This document shows positions 45,669-55,464 of a stretch of 64,000 bases of DNA, piece after piece. The notes beneath the pieces were generated by a model. That model was not told the DNA's origin. It worked only from the letters and a program-made list of their open reading frames with translations, and searched no databases. The stretch comes from Microcoleus sp. AS-A8 (GTDB taxonomy: Bacteria; Cyanobacteriota; Cyanobacteriia; Cyanobacteriales; Coleofasciculaceae), in contig JAMPKV010000011.1 of assembly GCA_039962225.1 (NCBI GenBank), forward strand, positions 62,001 through 126,000, read 5' to 3'. The position numbers and the translations under genes were made by a program. Numbering within the stretch: position 1 is the first letter of the stretch; each line of letters starts with the position of its first letter.

Positions 45669-45932
45669 AACCAAAGAAAGCAACAAAAACGTAAAAAATA
45701 GTGTGATTAGCAGGTAAGCTATTAGCTTTAAGACCTTCTTCAGTGGAATGTACGAATAGGAATCCTACATCCCTTTGTGGCCTAGGTCGAGAGGTAGTAG
45801 TTTTCCCATTGGGGTAAAGCCCATACATCAGGAAGGTTTTTCCAGAGTTTTGGGAATGATAATAGCTAACTTCTAAAAGCTAATTGCTATCAAGCTATTC
45901 GCAAAATAGCTCTTATAGGTGAGGAGTGAACC

Positions 45933-48770
45933 GTGAGACAGGCTCAAGCATTGAGTGGAATTGTGATTGGAGGAGCAGTAGCGCTGTTAGCAACACAGCC
46001 CTCTTTAGCAACAACGACGCAGGTGACATCTGTGCGACTCGACAACAGTGGAGGTGAACTTCAACTTACTCTGGAGACAAAAGCTGGCGCTGAGCGTCCG
46101 CAGGTTTTCACGGTGAGCCGTGGTAATGATTTGGTGGCCGATATAGTTAATACTCAGCTCAGTTTGAACAAGGGTGACAGCTTCCGTCAAGCAGATCCAA
46201 TGCCTGGTATTAGCTCTGTCGTTGTGAGCCAGCTAGATGCTAACAGCGTTAGAGTTACCGTCAGCGGTACAAGCAGCCCTCCCGCGAGTCAAGTTCTCCA
46301 AAGTAATCAGGACTTAATCACTTTAGGGATTAGCACACAAGTCAAGGCTCAAACCCAAGGTTACCATCCTGTCACTTCGTCACCCAATGCTCCTGTCTTA
46401 TCGGCGACACCGGATATCCTATCCCTACAGGCTGACAAGGCAGAGGCGAGTATCGCCACAATTCCAACTCCTGTAAGCCAAACTGCGATATCTCAACCTC
46501 TCGAAGAAGCGCCAAATCAAGCCGCGCCAACTTCTGCTACCCAGAAATCAATCGCTCGTCAGGTTAAGCAAGCGCCGACTCCAGCCACTCCAACTTCTAT
46601 TGCTCAAACGACGGTACCTCAACCCGTTGTCCCGGTGCAAGCACCAGTGGCTCCAGCACCAGCGCCACAAGCTCCAGTGCCAGCTCCGGCACCGGACGTA
46701 TTGATTCCCAACCCGCAAATCACGATTGATGGCGTTCCGGTTCAACCCGCAGGACCGGCCGGTACAGTACAACCCGTTGCCCCAGCGCCTCCACTCTTAC
46801 CCAGAGCAATAGCACCACCAGTGGGTGATATTGCTATCTCGAATATTAGTGCGGCGGCTAGTGTGATTGACTTGGGGACAGGGGTACGTGTTCCCCGCCT
46901 GGTTTTGCGAGAAGCTCCTGTTCGAGAAGTCTTAGCGCTCCTAGCTCGCTCCGCCGGTCTAAACCTAGCCTTCACCGATGGAGGGGGAGGGACTCCTCAA
47001 CCAGGCGCTCCAGGTGGAGCCGCAGGCGGTGCACAGCAGACTATTTCTCTGGATCTGGAAAACGAACCCGTTCAAGATGTATTTAACTACGTCCTCCAGC
47101 TTTCGGGTTTCCAGGCAAACCGAGTTGGACGCACAATTTTCGTGGGTGCCAGACTACCCGAAAGTGCCCGCAATATCGTCGCTCGTACCTTGCGCCTCAA
47201 TCAAGTCCCCGTTGGGCAGGCTGTGGGCTTCCTAATTTCTCAGGGGGCAGAGCAACAGCAAATTACAACCCAGACGACTCTAACCGTTGTCGGGGAAGGA
47301 GCAGCGGCTCAAAGAATTCAAAACACTCAGACGCAGGTCAGTAAAATCACTCCCCAAGAAACTGGAGGCGGAGCTGGAGGGCCTGGAGGAGCAGGAGGAG
47401 CTGGACTAACAGGTCCCTTGGTACTGCGAGGGCTAGCCGTGTCACCTGATGAGCGTCTCGGAGCCATCACCTTGATTGGCGAACCACGCAAAGTAGAAAT
47501 CGCCACAGCCTTATTGACGCAGTTGGATTTGCGGCGTCGTCAAGTTGCGGTAAACGTCAAGATTGTGGACGTTAACCTCTCCGGAACCGATGTATTTAAC
47601 GCCAGCTTCTCCTTTGGGATTGGGGATAGCTTCTTTGTTAATGATGGTGGAGCGGCTTCCTTTAATTACGGTCCATCTCGCCCACCTTCTTCGGCACAGG
47701 TCACCAATAGTTTGGCCAACCCAGCGGTTGTTGTTAATCCTTATGGTCCGTTGGGTGACAATCCGGCCAATACGTTCATCGACTTCAACAACTCCACAGT
47801 TGTCCCAGGAACTGGTATCGGCGACCGAACCATTATTAACAATGGAGGGCAGGTCAGTGTGATTAACGACCCACCACCGAATGCACTCCCACCAGCCAGC
47901 TTCTATAACCGTAATGCTGGCGCTACAGGAAACCCATTCCAAGCAGGTATTACAGACTTCACATTCGGCACGCCTAACACTACCACTATCACGACAACTC
48001 CTGGGAATCCCGGTCAAACTACAGTTCTTCCTAATGGAACCACACAGGTTACTGGTGCAACTCCACCGACCACCACAGCTACTTTCACACCGGGAACTTT
48101 AGGAACAGTAAGTCAGGCTCTTCCCAGTCTGTTCCAATTCCCCAAACGGTTGTTATCAGCCTTGCAAGCTCAGGTTACTAGTGGCAACGCCAAGATTTTG
48201 ACCGACCCAACGCTCGTTGTTCAAGAGGGTCAGACAGCAACAGTGAACCTGACGCAAGAGGTCTTTGGTGGATTCCGATTACAGACCCAAACCGACCCCA
48301 CGACAAACTTAACCACTCAGGTTCAGGAACCCATCATTAAGAGGGCTGGCTTAATCCTACCGATTAATGTCCAAAAGATTGACGATAACGGCTTTATCAC
48401 ACTAACGGTTAATCCAGTTGTCTCTGCCATTGGGGGTTCTCAAAATACGCCGCAAGGTCAAATCACCTTAGTCCAAGAGCGGCAACTGCAATCAGGGCAA
48501 ATTCGCCTGCGAGATGGTCAAACGCTAATCCTCAGCGGCATTATTCAAGAAGTAGACCGAACCACTGTATCAAAAGTGCCGATTTTGGGCGATATTCCGA
48601 TTCTGGGAGCCTTGTTTAGAAGCACCAACCGGGTAAATCAGCGGCAAGAGGTAATTGTTTTGCTCACACCGCAGATTATTGACGACGCGCAAGGCTCGTC
48701 GTTTGGCTATAGTTACACACCGGGGCGAGAAACACGTCAACTTTTGCAACAGCAGGGTGTTTCCCCTTAA
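45933..48770 (+). CDS. pilQ: Type IV pilus secretin PilQ
   Basis: PilQ forms the outer-membrane channel for the pilus. The 945-aa product has a signal peptide (GIVIGGAVALLATQPSLATT), an AMIN domain (about 27-130) for peptidoglycan binding, a long Pro/Ala-rich linker (about 160-300), an STN/secretin N-domain (VREVLALLARSAGLNLAF), N1-type domains and the C-terminal secretin (LQSGQIRLRDGQTLILSGII; VPILGDIPILGALFR; EVIVLLTPQIID). A GTG start with GAGGAG 6 bases upstream is clear. A gap of 264 bases follows pilO, so pilQ may have its own promoter. Confidence 0.95.
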   Translation: MRQAQALSGIVIGGAVALLATQPSLATTTQVTSVRLDNSGGELQLTLETKAGAERPQVFTVSRGNDLVADIVNTQLSLNKGDSFRQADPMPGISSVVVSQLDANSVRVTVSGTSSPPASQVLQSNQDLITLGISTQVKAQTQGYHPVTSSPNAPVLSATPDILSLQADKAEASIATIPTPVSQTAISQPLEEAPNQAAPTSATQKSIARQVKQAPTPATPTSIAQTTVPQPVVPVQAPVAPAPAPQAPVPAPAPDVLIPNPQITIDGVPVQPAGPAGTVQPVAPAPPLLPRAIAPPVGDIAISNISAAASVIDLGTGVRVPRLVLREAPVREVLALLARSAGLNLAFTDGGGGTPQPGAPGGAAGGAQQTISLDLENEPVQDVFNYVLQLSGFQANRVGRTIFVGARLPESARNIVARTLRLNQVPVGQAVGFLISQGAEQQQITTQTTLTVVGEGAAAQRIQNTQTQVSKITPQETGGGAGGPGGAGGAGLTGPLVLRGLAVSPDERLGAITLIGEPRKVEIATALLTQLDLRRRQVAVNVKIVDVNLSGTDVFNASFSFGIGDSFFVNDGGAASFNYGPSRPPSSAQVTNSLANPAVVVNPYGPLGDNPANTFIDFNNSTVVPGTGIGDRTIINNGGQVSVINDPPPNALPPASFYNRNAGATGNPFQAGITDFTFGTPNTTTITTTPGNPGQTTVLPNGTTQVTGATPPTTTATFTPGTLGTVSQALPSLFQFPKRLLSALQAQVTSGNAKILTDPTLVVQEGQTATVNLTQEVFGGFRLQTQTDPTTNLTTQVQEPIIKRAGLILPINVQKIDDNGFITLTVNPVVSAIGGSQNTPQGQITLVQERQLQSGQIRLRDGQTLILSGIIQEVDRTTVSKVPILGDIPILGALFRSTNRVNQRQEVIVLLTPQIIDDAQGSSFGYSYTPGRETRQLLQQQGVSP

Positions 48771-48790
48771 CCAACTGGTAAACGACTCAG

Positions 48791-48810
48791 CGCCGTCTTA
48801 AACGACGGCG
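48791..48810 (+). terminator. Hairpin after pilQ
   Basis: CGCCGTC-TTAAAC-GACGGCG lies 21 bases after the pilQ stop. The stem is strong and GC-rich, but there is no T run directly after it, so it may protect the 3' end or act with the second hairpin at 48863. Confidence 0.5.
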
Positions 48811-48862
48811 TTGGCTTGAACAGCGAAGTTAATTGCTCTCAGTCCTGCACGGGCTGACTTTA

Positions 48863-48897
48863 GACTCCCACAGCTTAACAGGGAGTTGAGTTTTTTT
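48863..48897 (+). terminator. Rho-independent terminator downstream of pilQ
   Basis: ACTCCC (48864-48869) pairs with GGGAGT (48881-48886), followed by TGAG and seven T residues. It is a good intrinsic terminator for the pilus transcript. Confidence 0.7.
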
Positions 48898-49253
48898 GGG
48901 ATTTCTTGTAAGCCTTCAACAGGCTCTAGTAGCTTTTTTATCCAGTTCGTTTAGGTGAGGGTTCAGGTGTTCCTAACCCTCAGCAGAGAGGAAAGACCAC
49001 CAAAGAATGAGTATAAATTCCTAATTTTCCACTGTGAATGGCCCGAAAATCCTGAAATCCACATAACTTAAAGCTTTCACCGATCCATATCTGCGGTAGA
49101 GACCTTAGAATAATGCAGTGAAACTTCGAGCCTGCGGGAGTTGCAGCGATTTCGAGTTGAAAAGCCCCGCAATTAGGGTCACCTATCTAGATCTTGAAGC
49201 TGAGATTTAGCGTAATAGTTGACCTGTGATGCAAATACACAAGGAGAATCCGA
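48898..49253. other. Leader region of the HU gene, 356 bp
   Basis: No gene is seen. A long non-coding leader or the promoter of the HU gene should lie here. An AAGGAG Shine-Dalgarno site occurs just before the ATG at 49254. Confidence 0.35.
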
Positions 49254-49538
49254 ATGAACAAAGGTGAATTAGTTGATAAAGTAGCGGAAAACGCAAAAGT
49301 GACCAAAAAGCAAGCCGATGCAGTCCTCTCTGCGGCACTAGAAGCGATTATGGAAGCCGTTTCCGAAGGTGACAAAGTTACTTTGGTAGGCTTTGGTTCT
49401 TTCGAGTCCCGGGAGCGCAAAGCCCGTGAGGGTCGCAATCCAAAAACCGGGGATAAAATGGAAATCCCGGCAACTAAAGTTCCTGCGTTTTCGGCTGGGA
49501 AACTGTTCAAGGAAAAAGTTGCACCCAGTGATAAGTAA
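49254..49538 (+). CDS. hup: HU family DNA-binding protein
   Basis: HU compacts and bends DNA as a dimer. The 94-aa product has MNKGELVDKVAENAKVTKKQ, KVTLVGFGSFESRERKAREG and GRNPKTGDKMEIPATKVPAF, the standard HU sequence with the DNA-binding arm RNPKTG. It starts at ATG with AAGGAG 7 bases upstream. It precedes the CobD-like gene by 28 bases. Confidence 0.97.
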   Translation: MNKGELVDKVAENAKVTKKQADAVLSAALEAIMEAVSEGDKVTLVGFGSFESRERKAREGRNPKTGDKMEIPATKVPAFSAGKLFKEKVAPSDK

Positions 49539-49566
49539 CGGCTGATGACATAAACGGAACGTATCC

Positions 49567-50643
49567 TTGAGACGACCGACTCACGGGGGAAATTTAGCCT
49601 GGGCAGCGGCACTGGCAGGCTGTTCCCCTTCTTTGATTCTTGATTTTTCGGCGAGTATTAACCCACTGGGACCGCCAAAAAGCGCGATCGCGGCGATTGA
49701 GCAAGCCCTAACAGACTTAACCGCTTATCCTGACCCTGATTACGCTCAACTGCGGGCGTCTCTGAGTCAGTTTCATCCGACTCTGACGCCTGACTGGATT
49801 CTTCCCGGTAACGGCTCAGCGGAGCTGTTGACTTGGGCCGCGAGGGAACTATCTGAGCTGGAGGAGACTTACCTACTCACTCCAGCCTTCCGCGACTATC
49901 AACGCGCCCTTGAGGCATTTGGGGCCAAGGTCAGGAAATACCCAATCGATTTGAGTGGCAAGATTTTAGAGCGACCATTACCCATCCAAACTCTAAAACC
50001 CGAAATTCAAAATCGTTATGGTCTGCTGCTGAATAACCCGCACAATCCCAGTGGGCAGTTATTTAATCGAGAGGCAATCCTGCCTCTGGTTTCGCAATTT
50101 GCTCTGGTTGTGGTGGATGAAGCCTTTATGGACTTTCTGCCTTCCAACCAGCAGCAAAGTCTGATCTCTGTGGTGCAGGACTATCCCAATTTGGTGATTT
50201 TGCGATCGCTCACCAAGTTTTACAGCCTCCCTGGATTACGGCTGGGCTATTGTATCGCTCACCCTGACCGACTGCGGCGCTGGCAGGAGTGGCGCGACCC
50301 TTGGCCTGTAAATATCCTAGCTGCGGCCGCCGCGACGGCTGTAGTAACCGATACTCAATTTCAACAGCAAACTTGGGACTGGCTACCCAAAGCGCGATCG
50401 CAACTATTTCAGGGTTTAGCGTTGTTACCAGGGTTGCAACCCTATCCCAGCGCCGCTAACTTTTTACTGGTGCAATCTGAACAACCCAGTTCACAGGTAC
50501 TCTTAAAACTGCTCAAGCACAGCCGAATTTTAATCCGCGACTGCCTGAGCTTTCCGGAATTAGGCGATCGCTTTTTCCGAGTTGCCGTTCGCACCCAGGC
50601 GGAAAACCAACGCTTACTAGAGGGTCTAGAGGCTATCCTTTAA
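49567..50643 (+). CDS. cobD: Threonine-phosphate decarboxylase-like (CobD/CobC) PLP enzyme
   Basis: This 358-aa fold-type I aminotransferase-like enzyme starts RRPTHGGNLAWAAALAG, as in CobD/CobC of cobalamin synthesis, which make (R)-1-amino-2-propanol phosphate from L-threonine phosphate. The PLP Lys is in ILRSLTKFYSLPGLRLGY; the phosphate and ring contacts are in GNGSAELLTWAAREL, LLNNPHNPSGQLF and VVVDEAFMDF. The first codon is TTG (49567), which fits the family start. It could also be close to histidinol-phosphate aminotransferase, but the HGGN start favours CobD. Confidence 0.85.
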   Translation: MRRPTHGGNLAWAAALAGCSPSLILDFSASINPLGPPKSAIAAIEQALTDLTAYPDPDYAQLRASLSQFHPTLTPDWILPGNGSAELLTWAARELSELEETYLLTPAFRDYQRALEAFGAKVRKYPIDLSGKILERPLPIQTLKPEIQNRYGLLLNNPHNPSGQLFNREAILPLVSQFALVVVDEAFMDFLPSNQQQSLISVVQDYPNLVILRSLTKFYSLPGLRLGYCIAHPDRLRRWQEWRDPWPVNILAAAAATAVVTDTQFQQQTWDWLPKARSQLFQGLALLPGLQPYPSAANFLLVQSEQPSSQVLLKLLKHSRILIRDCLSFPELGDRFFRVAVRTQAENQRLLEGLEAIL

Positions 50644-50764
50644 ACACAGGAGTTACAGAAGAAATGTAATTCTGAACTCCTTTCCTTGTGAATTTCGTTG
50701 AACATAGCCCGATGGCTTATCACAATGAAACATTAGCAATCAACCATCGAATATTTAAAATCGA

Positions 50765-52312
50765 ATGACCGTCGAATACGACCTCATCGTCATTGGTGGC
50801 AGCCCTGTTGGTGGTTATGCCGCCGTTGCTGCCGCTCGTTTAAATGCTCGCGTTGCCCTCATAGAGCCTCAGTTGCGACCGACCAAAAGTCTAGATGATG
50901 GAGTTATCTACACTCAGGCGTTAGCTCAGGTTGGGCATGTCCTCCAACAGCTACGTGACGCCCCACAATGGGGTATCCATTGTTCAACAACTGATTCAAC
51001 CGAACAACAGCAAGTTCCATCGATTCAATTGGCTGAGGCGATGCAGTGGGCGCACTCAGTCGTGGATACCTGCTCCCAACAGAATTCTCCTGCTATCTTA
51101 GGCTCTTTAGGCGTTGATGTAATTACTGGTACTGGGGAATTTTGCCGACGCCCTCACCTTGGCTTTGTCGTCAACAATCGCCGCCTTCGAGCGCGTGCCT
51201 ATCTCATTGCTACGGGTTCTCGCTCGGAGATTCCCGATATCGATGGGTTGCAGACGATTAGCTATTTCACCCCAGCAGATATCTGGCAAGAAAAGTTGCA
51301 GGTTGGCAAGTTACAGATTGAAAGTTTAGAAAACAACCTTCAACCTTCAACCCGACTGTTGCAGGGAAACTGGTTAATCATCGGTGGTACTCCTATGGGT
51401 ACTGAACTTGCTCAGACTTTAGCGCGGCTCAACTGTGAGGTTACTCTAGTCACCAGTACCTCTCAAATTTTGCCCAAAGAAGACCCAGAGGCGTCTCACC
51501 TCGTGCAAGCTCAATTAGAGGCTGAAGGGATTCGCGTTCTCACCGAGAGTCCAGTAACCCAGGTGAGGCGTATTGACGATAAAATCTGGGTTCAAGCCGG
51601 AAATCACGCCATTGAAGCGGATAAAATTTTGCTGGCTACGGGTCAGCAGCCGAATGTCGAAGCCTTAAATTTAGAAGGTGTTGGAGTTAAATACACTCAA
51701 CAAGGGCTGAAGCTGAACGAGAAACTACAAACCACCAATCCTCGCATCTATGCTTGTGGGGATGTGGCTGGGGGTTATCAATTCACCCATATTGCCCAAT
51801 ATGAAGCTAGCATTGCTCTGAACAATGCTTTATTTGCGCCCTTATTTAAAGTCGATTATCGCTCAATTCCTTGGGCAATTTTGTGTGACCCTCAATTAGC
51901 ACGAGTGGGTTTGACGGAAGCGCAAGCCAGACGGCGCTATGGTAAGGATGTCTTTGTGGTGCGGCAATATTTTAAAACGCTGGATAAAGCACAGATATTA
52001 GGGCAAACGACTGGTTTTTGTAAAATTATTGGGCGTCAGAGCGGGGAAATTTTAGGTGCATCAATTGTTGGTTCAGAGGCGAGTGAGTTAATTGGTGCGA
52101 TCGCGCTAGCAATTCGGCAGAAAATTAAGATAAAATCCAGTCCATTCGGTCTAACTTCACTACATACCGACTTCCCTCATATTTCCCCAACGTTGTCAGA
52201 AATTTTTCATAAAACAGCTCTGGAGTGGCAACAACAACGCCTCAAACAAAACTCTACCCTACAAAACTTTTTAGAAGGGTTTTTCAACCTGCGTCGCTAC
52301 TGGTCTTCTTAG
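50765..52312 (+). CDS. Pyridine-nucleotide-disulfide-type flavoprotein lacking the redox cysteines
   Basis: The 515-aa product has the class I flavoprotein disulfide reductase layout: FAD motif LIVIGGSPVGGYAAVAAARL, NAD(P) motif WLIIGGTPMGTELAQTLARL, the second FAD motif IYACGDVAGGYQFTHIAQYE and the dimerisation domain with ISPTLSEIFHK. At the position where GGTCLNVGCIPSK would supply the two redox cysteines, the sequence reads LDDGVIYTQAL, without Cys. It therefore cannot work as lipoamide, mercuric or glutathione reductase; another electron acceptor, such as a quinone, is implied. It overlaps the SPINDLY-type gene's 3' end by 29 bases (convergent). Confidence 0.85.
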   Translation: MTVEYDLIVIGGSPVGGYAAVAAARLNARVALIEPQLRPTKSLDDGVIYTQALAQVGHVLQQLRDAPQWGIHCSTTDSTEQQQVPSIQLAEAMQWAHSVVDTCSQQNSPAILGSLGVDVITGTGEFCRRPHLGFVVNNRRLRARAYLIATGSRSEIPDIDGLQTISYFTPADIWQEKLQVGKLQIESLENNLQPSTRLLQGNWLIIGGTPMGTELAQTLARLNCEVTLVTSTSQILPKEDPEASHLVQAQLEAEGIRVLTESPVTQVRRIDDKIWVQAGNHAIEADKILLATGQQPNVEALNLEGVGVKYTQQGLKLNEKLQTTNPRIYACGDVAGGYQFTHIAQYEASIALNNALFAPLFKVDYRSIPWAILCDPQLARVGLTEAQARRRYGKDVFVVRQYFKTLDKAQILGQTTGFCKIIGRQSGEILGASIVGSEASELIGAIALAIRQKIKIKSSPFGLTSLHTDFPHISPTLSEIFHKTALEWQQQRLKQNSTLQNFLEGFFNLRRYWSS

Positions 52313-54662
52313 CGCTCTCACTTTTGTCAAGCTGCGATAAAACTACCCTTTGATAGAAATCTTCTAATGCAGTAACACAAGTTTTGTCATCGTATAACAA
52401 ATGATGGCGTTCATGGATTTTTTGCACAATTTCCTGTCGCCAGTTCGTATCGACGCCTAAGCGTACAGCAATATTAACATACTCAATCTCATCGTGAGTA
52501 ATTGTTTCTGTGATTCCCATCATTTTTAAAATTCCATAGGAGTGACGACTACGCATCAATTCTCCCGGACAAGTGACGATAGGTAAACCACAAGCAATCG
52601 CTTCCAGGGTTGTATTTCCCCCTGACCAAGAGAAGGTATCCAGGAAAATATTGGAAACTAAATTGAGATTGAAGTAATCAATTCGTTCCAGTCGGGGTAG
52701 AATCACACAATAGTTTTCATAGTTCAATTTTAAGGTAGCAAAAGCACGACTGAGACGCGATCTAAATTGGGTAGTAATAGCAGCAACAGGATGAGAAATG
52801 AAAACAAATTGAGCTTGAGGGACACGTTGAGCAATTTGAGCTAAGATGGCATCAAATTGGGGCAGATATTTAAATAAAGATTGACAACAAAGATAAATAA
52901 CATTATCCTCACGCAAATTTAATTCTGAACGAGTTTTGGTCAGTTTATAAACATCAATAACATCAGGCTTTTGATAACAAATGCCGATATTAGGTAAACG
53001 AACTAATTTTTCACAATAGTGAGATTGAGCATTTTGAGGTTCCATCAAATCACTCGACAAAAAGTAATCAATGGTTGGTAATCCCGAAGTAACCGGATGT
53101 CCCCAAGTCATACATTGCAGGGGTGCAAGACGTAATCCTGCGATGTAAGCTGTTAGTGAATCCATGCCAATGTCTGTGAAAACCAGGATATGTAGCTTAT
53201 CCGCCATTACCTGCTTACAAAGACCATCTAAATTACCATAAATATGATAAAATCTATCACTGCAATAGTTAAATTCTTCAGTCGTTAAATCGGCTTTAAA
53301 GCCAATATAGTAACTATAAATTTCAAATTTTTGTTTGTCACAGTTTTTGAGCCAACCTAAAGTTAAAGACGCTACAGTATGTGTTCTGAAATAAGCGGAG
53401 AGATACCCGACGCGAATCTTTCCTTCATTACTGAGCTGAGGCATGGGCAAAGGTATCGTCCATTGAGGGTAGATAGCTGCCATCAGCCGATGAACTAACG
53501 TTCCATACTTTCGTTGTATTCCTCGATCATTAAAACCCTGATAACTTAACAAGAAGGTAGTGGCAGTTGCGGTTAAGCCAGCCAAAGTCTGCCTGATTCC
53601 TTCAGCCGTATTAAAGTCACTTTGTTGAATTAAGTGATTGAGTCCCAGACAGAAGCGCTGACGCCAGTTTTGAATCTGTTCCTGAGTATCATAAAGGATA
53701 GGTAAAAGGAGGTGGCTCTGCCAATAGGCTTCAACAAAATTGGGGTTTAGCTGTAAGGCTTTTTGGAAGTAAGTTATGGCTTCTTCCATTTGATTCTGAC
53801 TTGCTAAAGCTAATGCCAGTTTTTGGTAGACTTCCGGATGCTCGGAATTCAGAATTAAAGCCTGGTGGAAACAATCTGTAGCTTCCTCAAAGCGACTCAG
53901 GTGCATGAGCGCCCAGCCTAGTTTAAGGTAAGTATCGAGGAATTTTGGCTCTAAATTCAGAGCCTGCTGATAGCAGACAATCGCTTCTTCATACTTACCT
54001 AAAGCCTGTAGAGATGCACCTAACTGAAGATGGGCATCTATATAATTAGGGTTGAGAGCGATAGCCCATTGATATTGAATCATGGCAGCATCCAGTTGGT
54101 TTTGCTGCCTCAATAGATCGCCTAGGTTGTAGAAAATTTCTGGAACATCTGGCTTAATCGCGATCGCTTGCTGATAATGAGTAATAGCGGCCTCAATTTG
54201 ACCCTGATGTTGCAGAATATGAGCTAAGTTAGCGTGAGCCTCAGCATTGTTAGGATTGAGAGCGATCGCCTGTTGATAGTGCTCAATGGCAGCAGACAGA
54301 TTACCTTGCTCTTGGAAAGCATAGCCCAGGTTGTAATGAGCTTCCGTATAATCTGGCTGGAGTCGGATCGCCTGTTGGTAGTCAGCGATCGCATCTACGA
54401 GTTGACCTAAGGAGTGTAGAACTGAACCCCGGTTATAGTAAGCTTCGGCATAGTCTGGCAGGAGCGCGATTAACTTTTGATAATAGGCGATCGCTTCTTC
54501 CAGCTTGCCGGCTTGGTGAGCAATCCTACCGAGCAGATCCAACGCTTCAGTAGAATTAGGCTGCTGCTGAAGAATTTGTTGGCAGATCCATTCAGCGTGA
54601 GATAAGTTACCCGTCTGGTAAAACTGGAAGGCGCTGATGATGGTTTCAGAGATATTACTCAT
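52284..54662 (-). CDS. TPR / SPINDLY-type O-GlcNAc transferase family protein
   Basis: The 792-aa protein has about nine tetratricopeptide repeats (about 10-320; typical AYYNRGSVLHSLGQLVDAIA) followed by a GT41-like catalytic domain (about 410-770): RVGYLSAYFRTHTVASLTLG with the His, DIGMDSLTAYIAGLRLAPLQ, TWGHPVTSGLPTIDYFLSSD and SGGNTTLEAIACGLPIVTCP. GT41 enzymes add GlcNAc, fucose or other sugars to proteins. It begins at an ATG. Targets are unknown; in bacteria such enzymes often modify surface or cytosolic proteins. Confidence 0.9.
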   Translation of the reverse strand: MSNISETIISAFQFYQTGNLSHAEWICQQILQQQPNSTEALDLLGRIAHQAGKLEEAIAYYQKLIALLPDYAEAYYNRGSVLHSLGQLVDAIADYQQAIRLQPDYTEAHYNLGYAFQEQGNLSAAIEHYQQAIALNPNNAEAHANLAHILQHQGQIEAAITHYQQAIAIKPDVPEIFYNLGDLLRQQNQLDAAMIQYQWAIALNPNYIDAHLQLGASLQALGKYEEAIVCYQQALNLEPKFLDTYLKLGWALMHLSRFEEATDCFHQALILNSEHPEVYQKLALALASQNQMEEAITYFQKALQLNPNFVEAYWQSHLLLPILYDTQEQIQNWRQRFCLGLNHLIQQSDFNTAEGIRQTLAGLTATATTFLLSYQGFNDRGIQRKYGTLVHRLMAAIYPQWTIPLPMPQLSNEGKIRVGYLSAYFRTHTVASLTLGWLKNCDKQKFEIYSYYIGFKADLTTEEFNYCSDRFYHIYGNLDGLCKQVMADKLHILVFTDIGMDSLTAYIAGLRLAPLQCMTWGHPVTSGLPTIDYFLSSDLMEPQNAQSHYCEKLVRLPNIGICYQKPDVIDVYKLTKTRSELNLREDNVIYLCCQSLFKYLPQFDAILAQIAQRVPQAQFVFISHPVAAITTQFRSRLSRAFATLKLNYENYCVILPRLERIDYFNLNLVSNIFLDTFSWSGGNTTLEAIACGLPIVTCPGELMRSRHSYGILKMMGITETITHDEIEYVNIAVRLGVDTNWRQEIVQKIHERHHLLYDDKTCVTALEDFYQRVVLSQLDKSESAKKTSSDAG

Positions 54663-54999
54663 TCATTCACATTCTCATCGTTAAATCAAAAATTATCACG
54701 GGATTCCTCCCAAGAAGTGAAGATAACGGCTATGAACAACTATGCCCAAAGGAGGATGAAAAAATTTTATTCTTCAATCTTTAATTCTCAATTTCTCAAC
54801 TCAATTTTTATCGGAGATATTTCTATTTTTTACCGAGTTTTTTACTTTTTGGGATTAACGTCTAGGGAAGAGTCCAAAAGACTGATGGATCACATAGATG
54901 TGACGAGAATTAGCTCAACTCAGGAATGCATTACTCCCTAAAAGGGTTAGGTGTCTACTTTGCATGTAGAAGATTTTTAAAATTTTAGGAGGTATCGTT
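54663..54999. other. Intergenic region, 337 bp
   Basis: A 74-codon frame (54717-54941; ATG alternative at 54732) is AT-rich, has no recognisable domain and is not called with confidence. The rest is the leader of the lipoprotein gene at 55000. Confidence 0.4.
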
Positions 55000-55296
55000 G
55001 TGAGACGGAAGTTTGCCGCTTTCTCGTTGGTGTTGGGACTGACATTATTTGTAGGAGCCTGTGCTGATCAAGGAAATACTCCTTCAGGAGAAACACAGCC
55101 GGGTGCCACACCCAACGGCACGAGTGGCACAGAAGCGCCGAGTGGAACACAAGGCACGGATAGTATGCCTGCACCGGGTGGCGCTGGAGGTTTAGAGTCT
55201 CCCAGTACATCGAAGGATTCAGCCTCGCCAGGTAGCACTAATGATTTGCAAACACCTAGCGAATCCGAGGCTACACCATCACCGGGTGCAAGTTAA
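55000..55296 (+). CDS. Small Ser/Gly/Pro-rich lipoprotein
   Basis: The 98-aa product has a signal peptide with lipobox (LTLFVGAC, Cys21). The mature remainder is low-complexity, rich in Gly, Ser, Thr, Pro and acidic residues, with no fold expected. The GTG start at 55000 has a consensus AGGAGG at 54987-54992, 7 bases upstream. It is probably an envelope-anchored flexible protein; function is unknown. It precedes the two-component genes by about 170 bases. Confidence 0.75.
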   Translation: MRRKFAAFSLVLGLTLFVGACADQGNTPSGETQPGATPNGTSGTEAPSGTQGTDSMPAPGGAGGLESPSTSKDSASPGSTNDLQTPSESEATPSPGAS

Positions 55297-55464
55297 TTCA
55301 ATTCAATAAATGCCGAGAATTGCCAGGAGAATTCCAAGATATTCTTCTGGCGGTTAGCTGTACTTTTATTCCATTGCTTGAACTCAGGGATTCAGAGAGC
55401 ATTCTCGTTTATCCATATAGAGGGGACACTCGCTAAAGTAGCTGTGTAGGTACTTCTACGAACC

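Noticed and set aside
47511-48017. 168-codon minus-strand frame inside pilQ
   Set aside because: Trp- and Cys-rich shadow of the Gly/Asn/Thr-rich pilQ region in reverse.
48771-49253. Riboswitch or RNA gene in the HU leader
   Set aside because: Apart from two terminator-type hairpins, no known RNA motif could be recognised.
54717-54941. 74-codon AT-rich frame before the lipoprotein gene
   Set aside because: No domain and no convincing ribosome binding site; could be real but cannot be supported.
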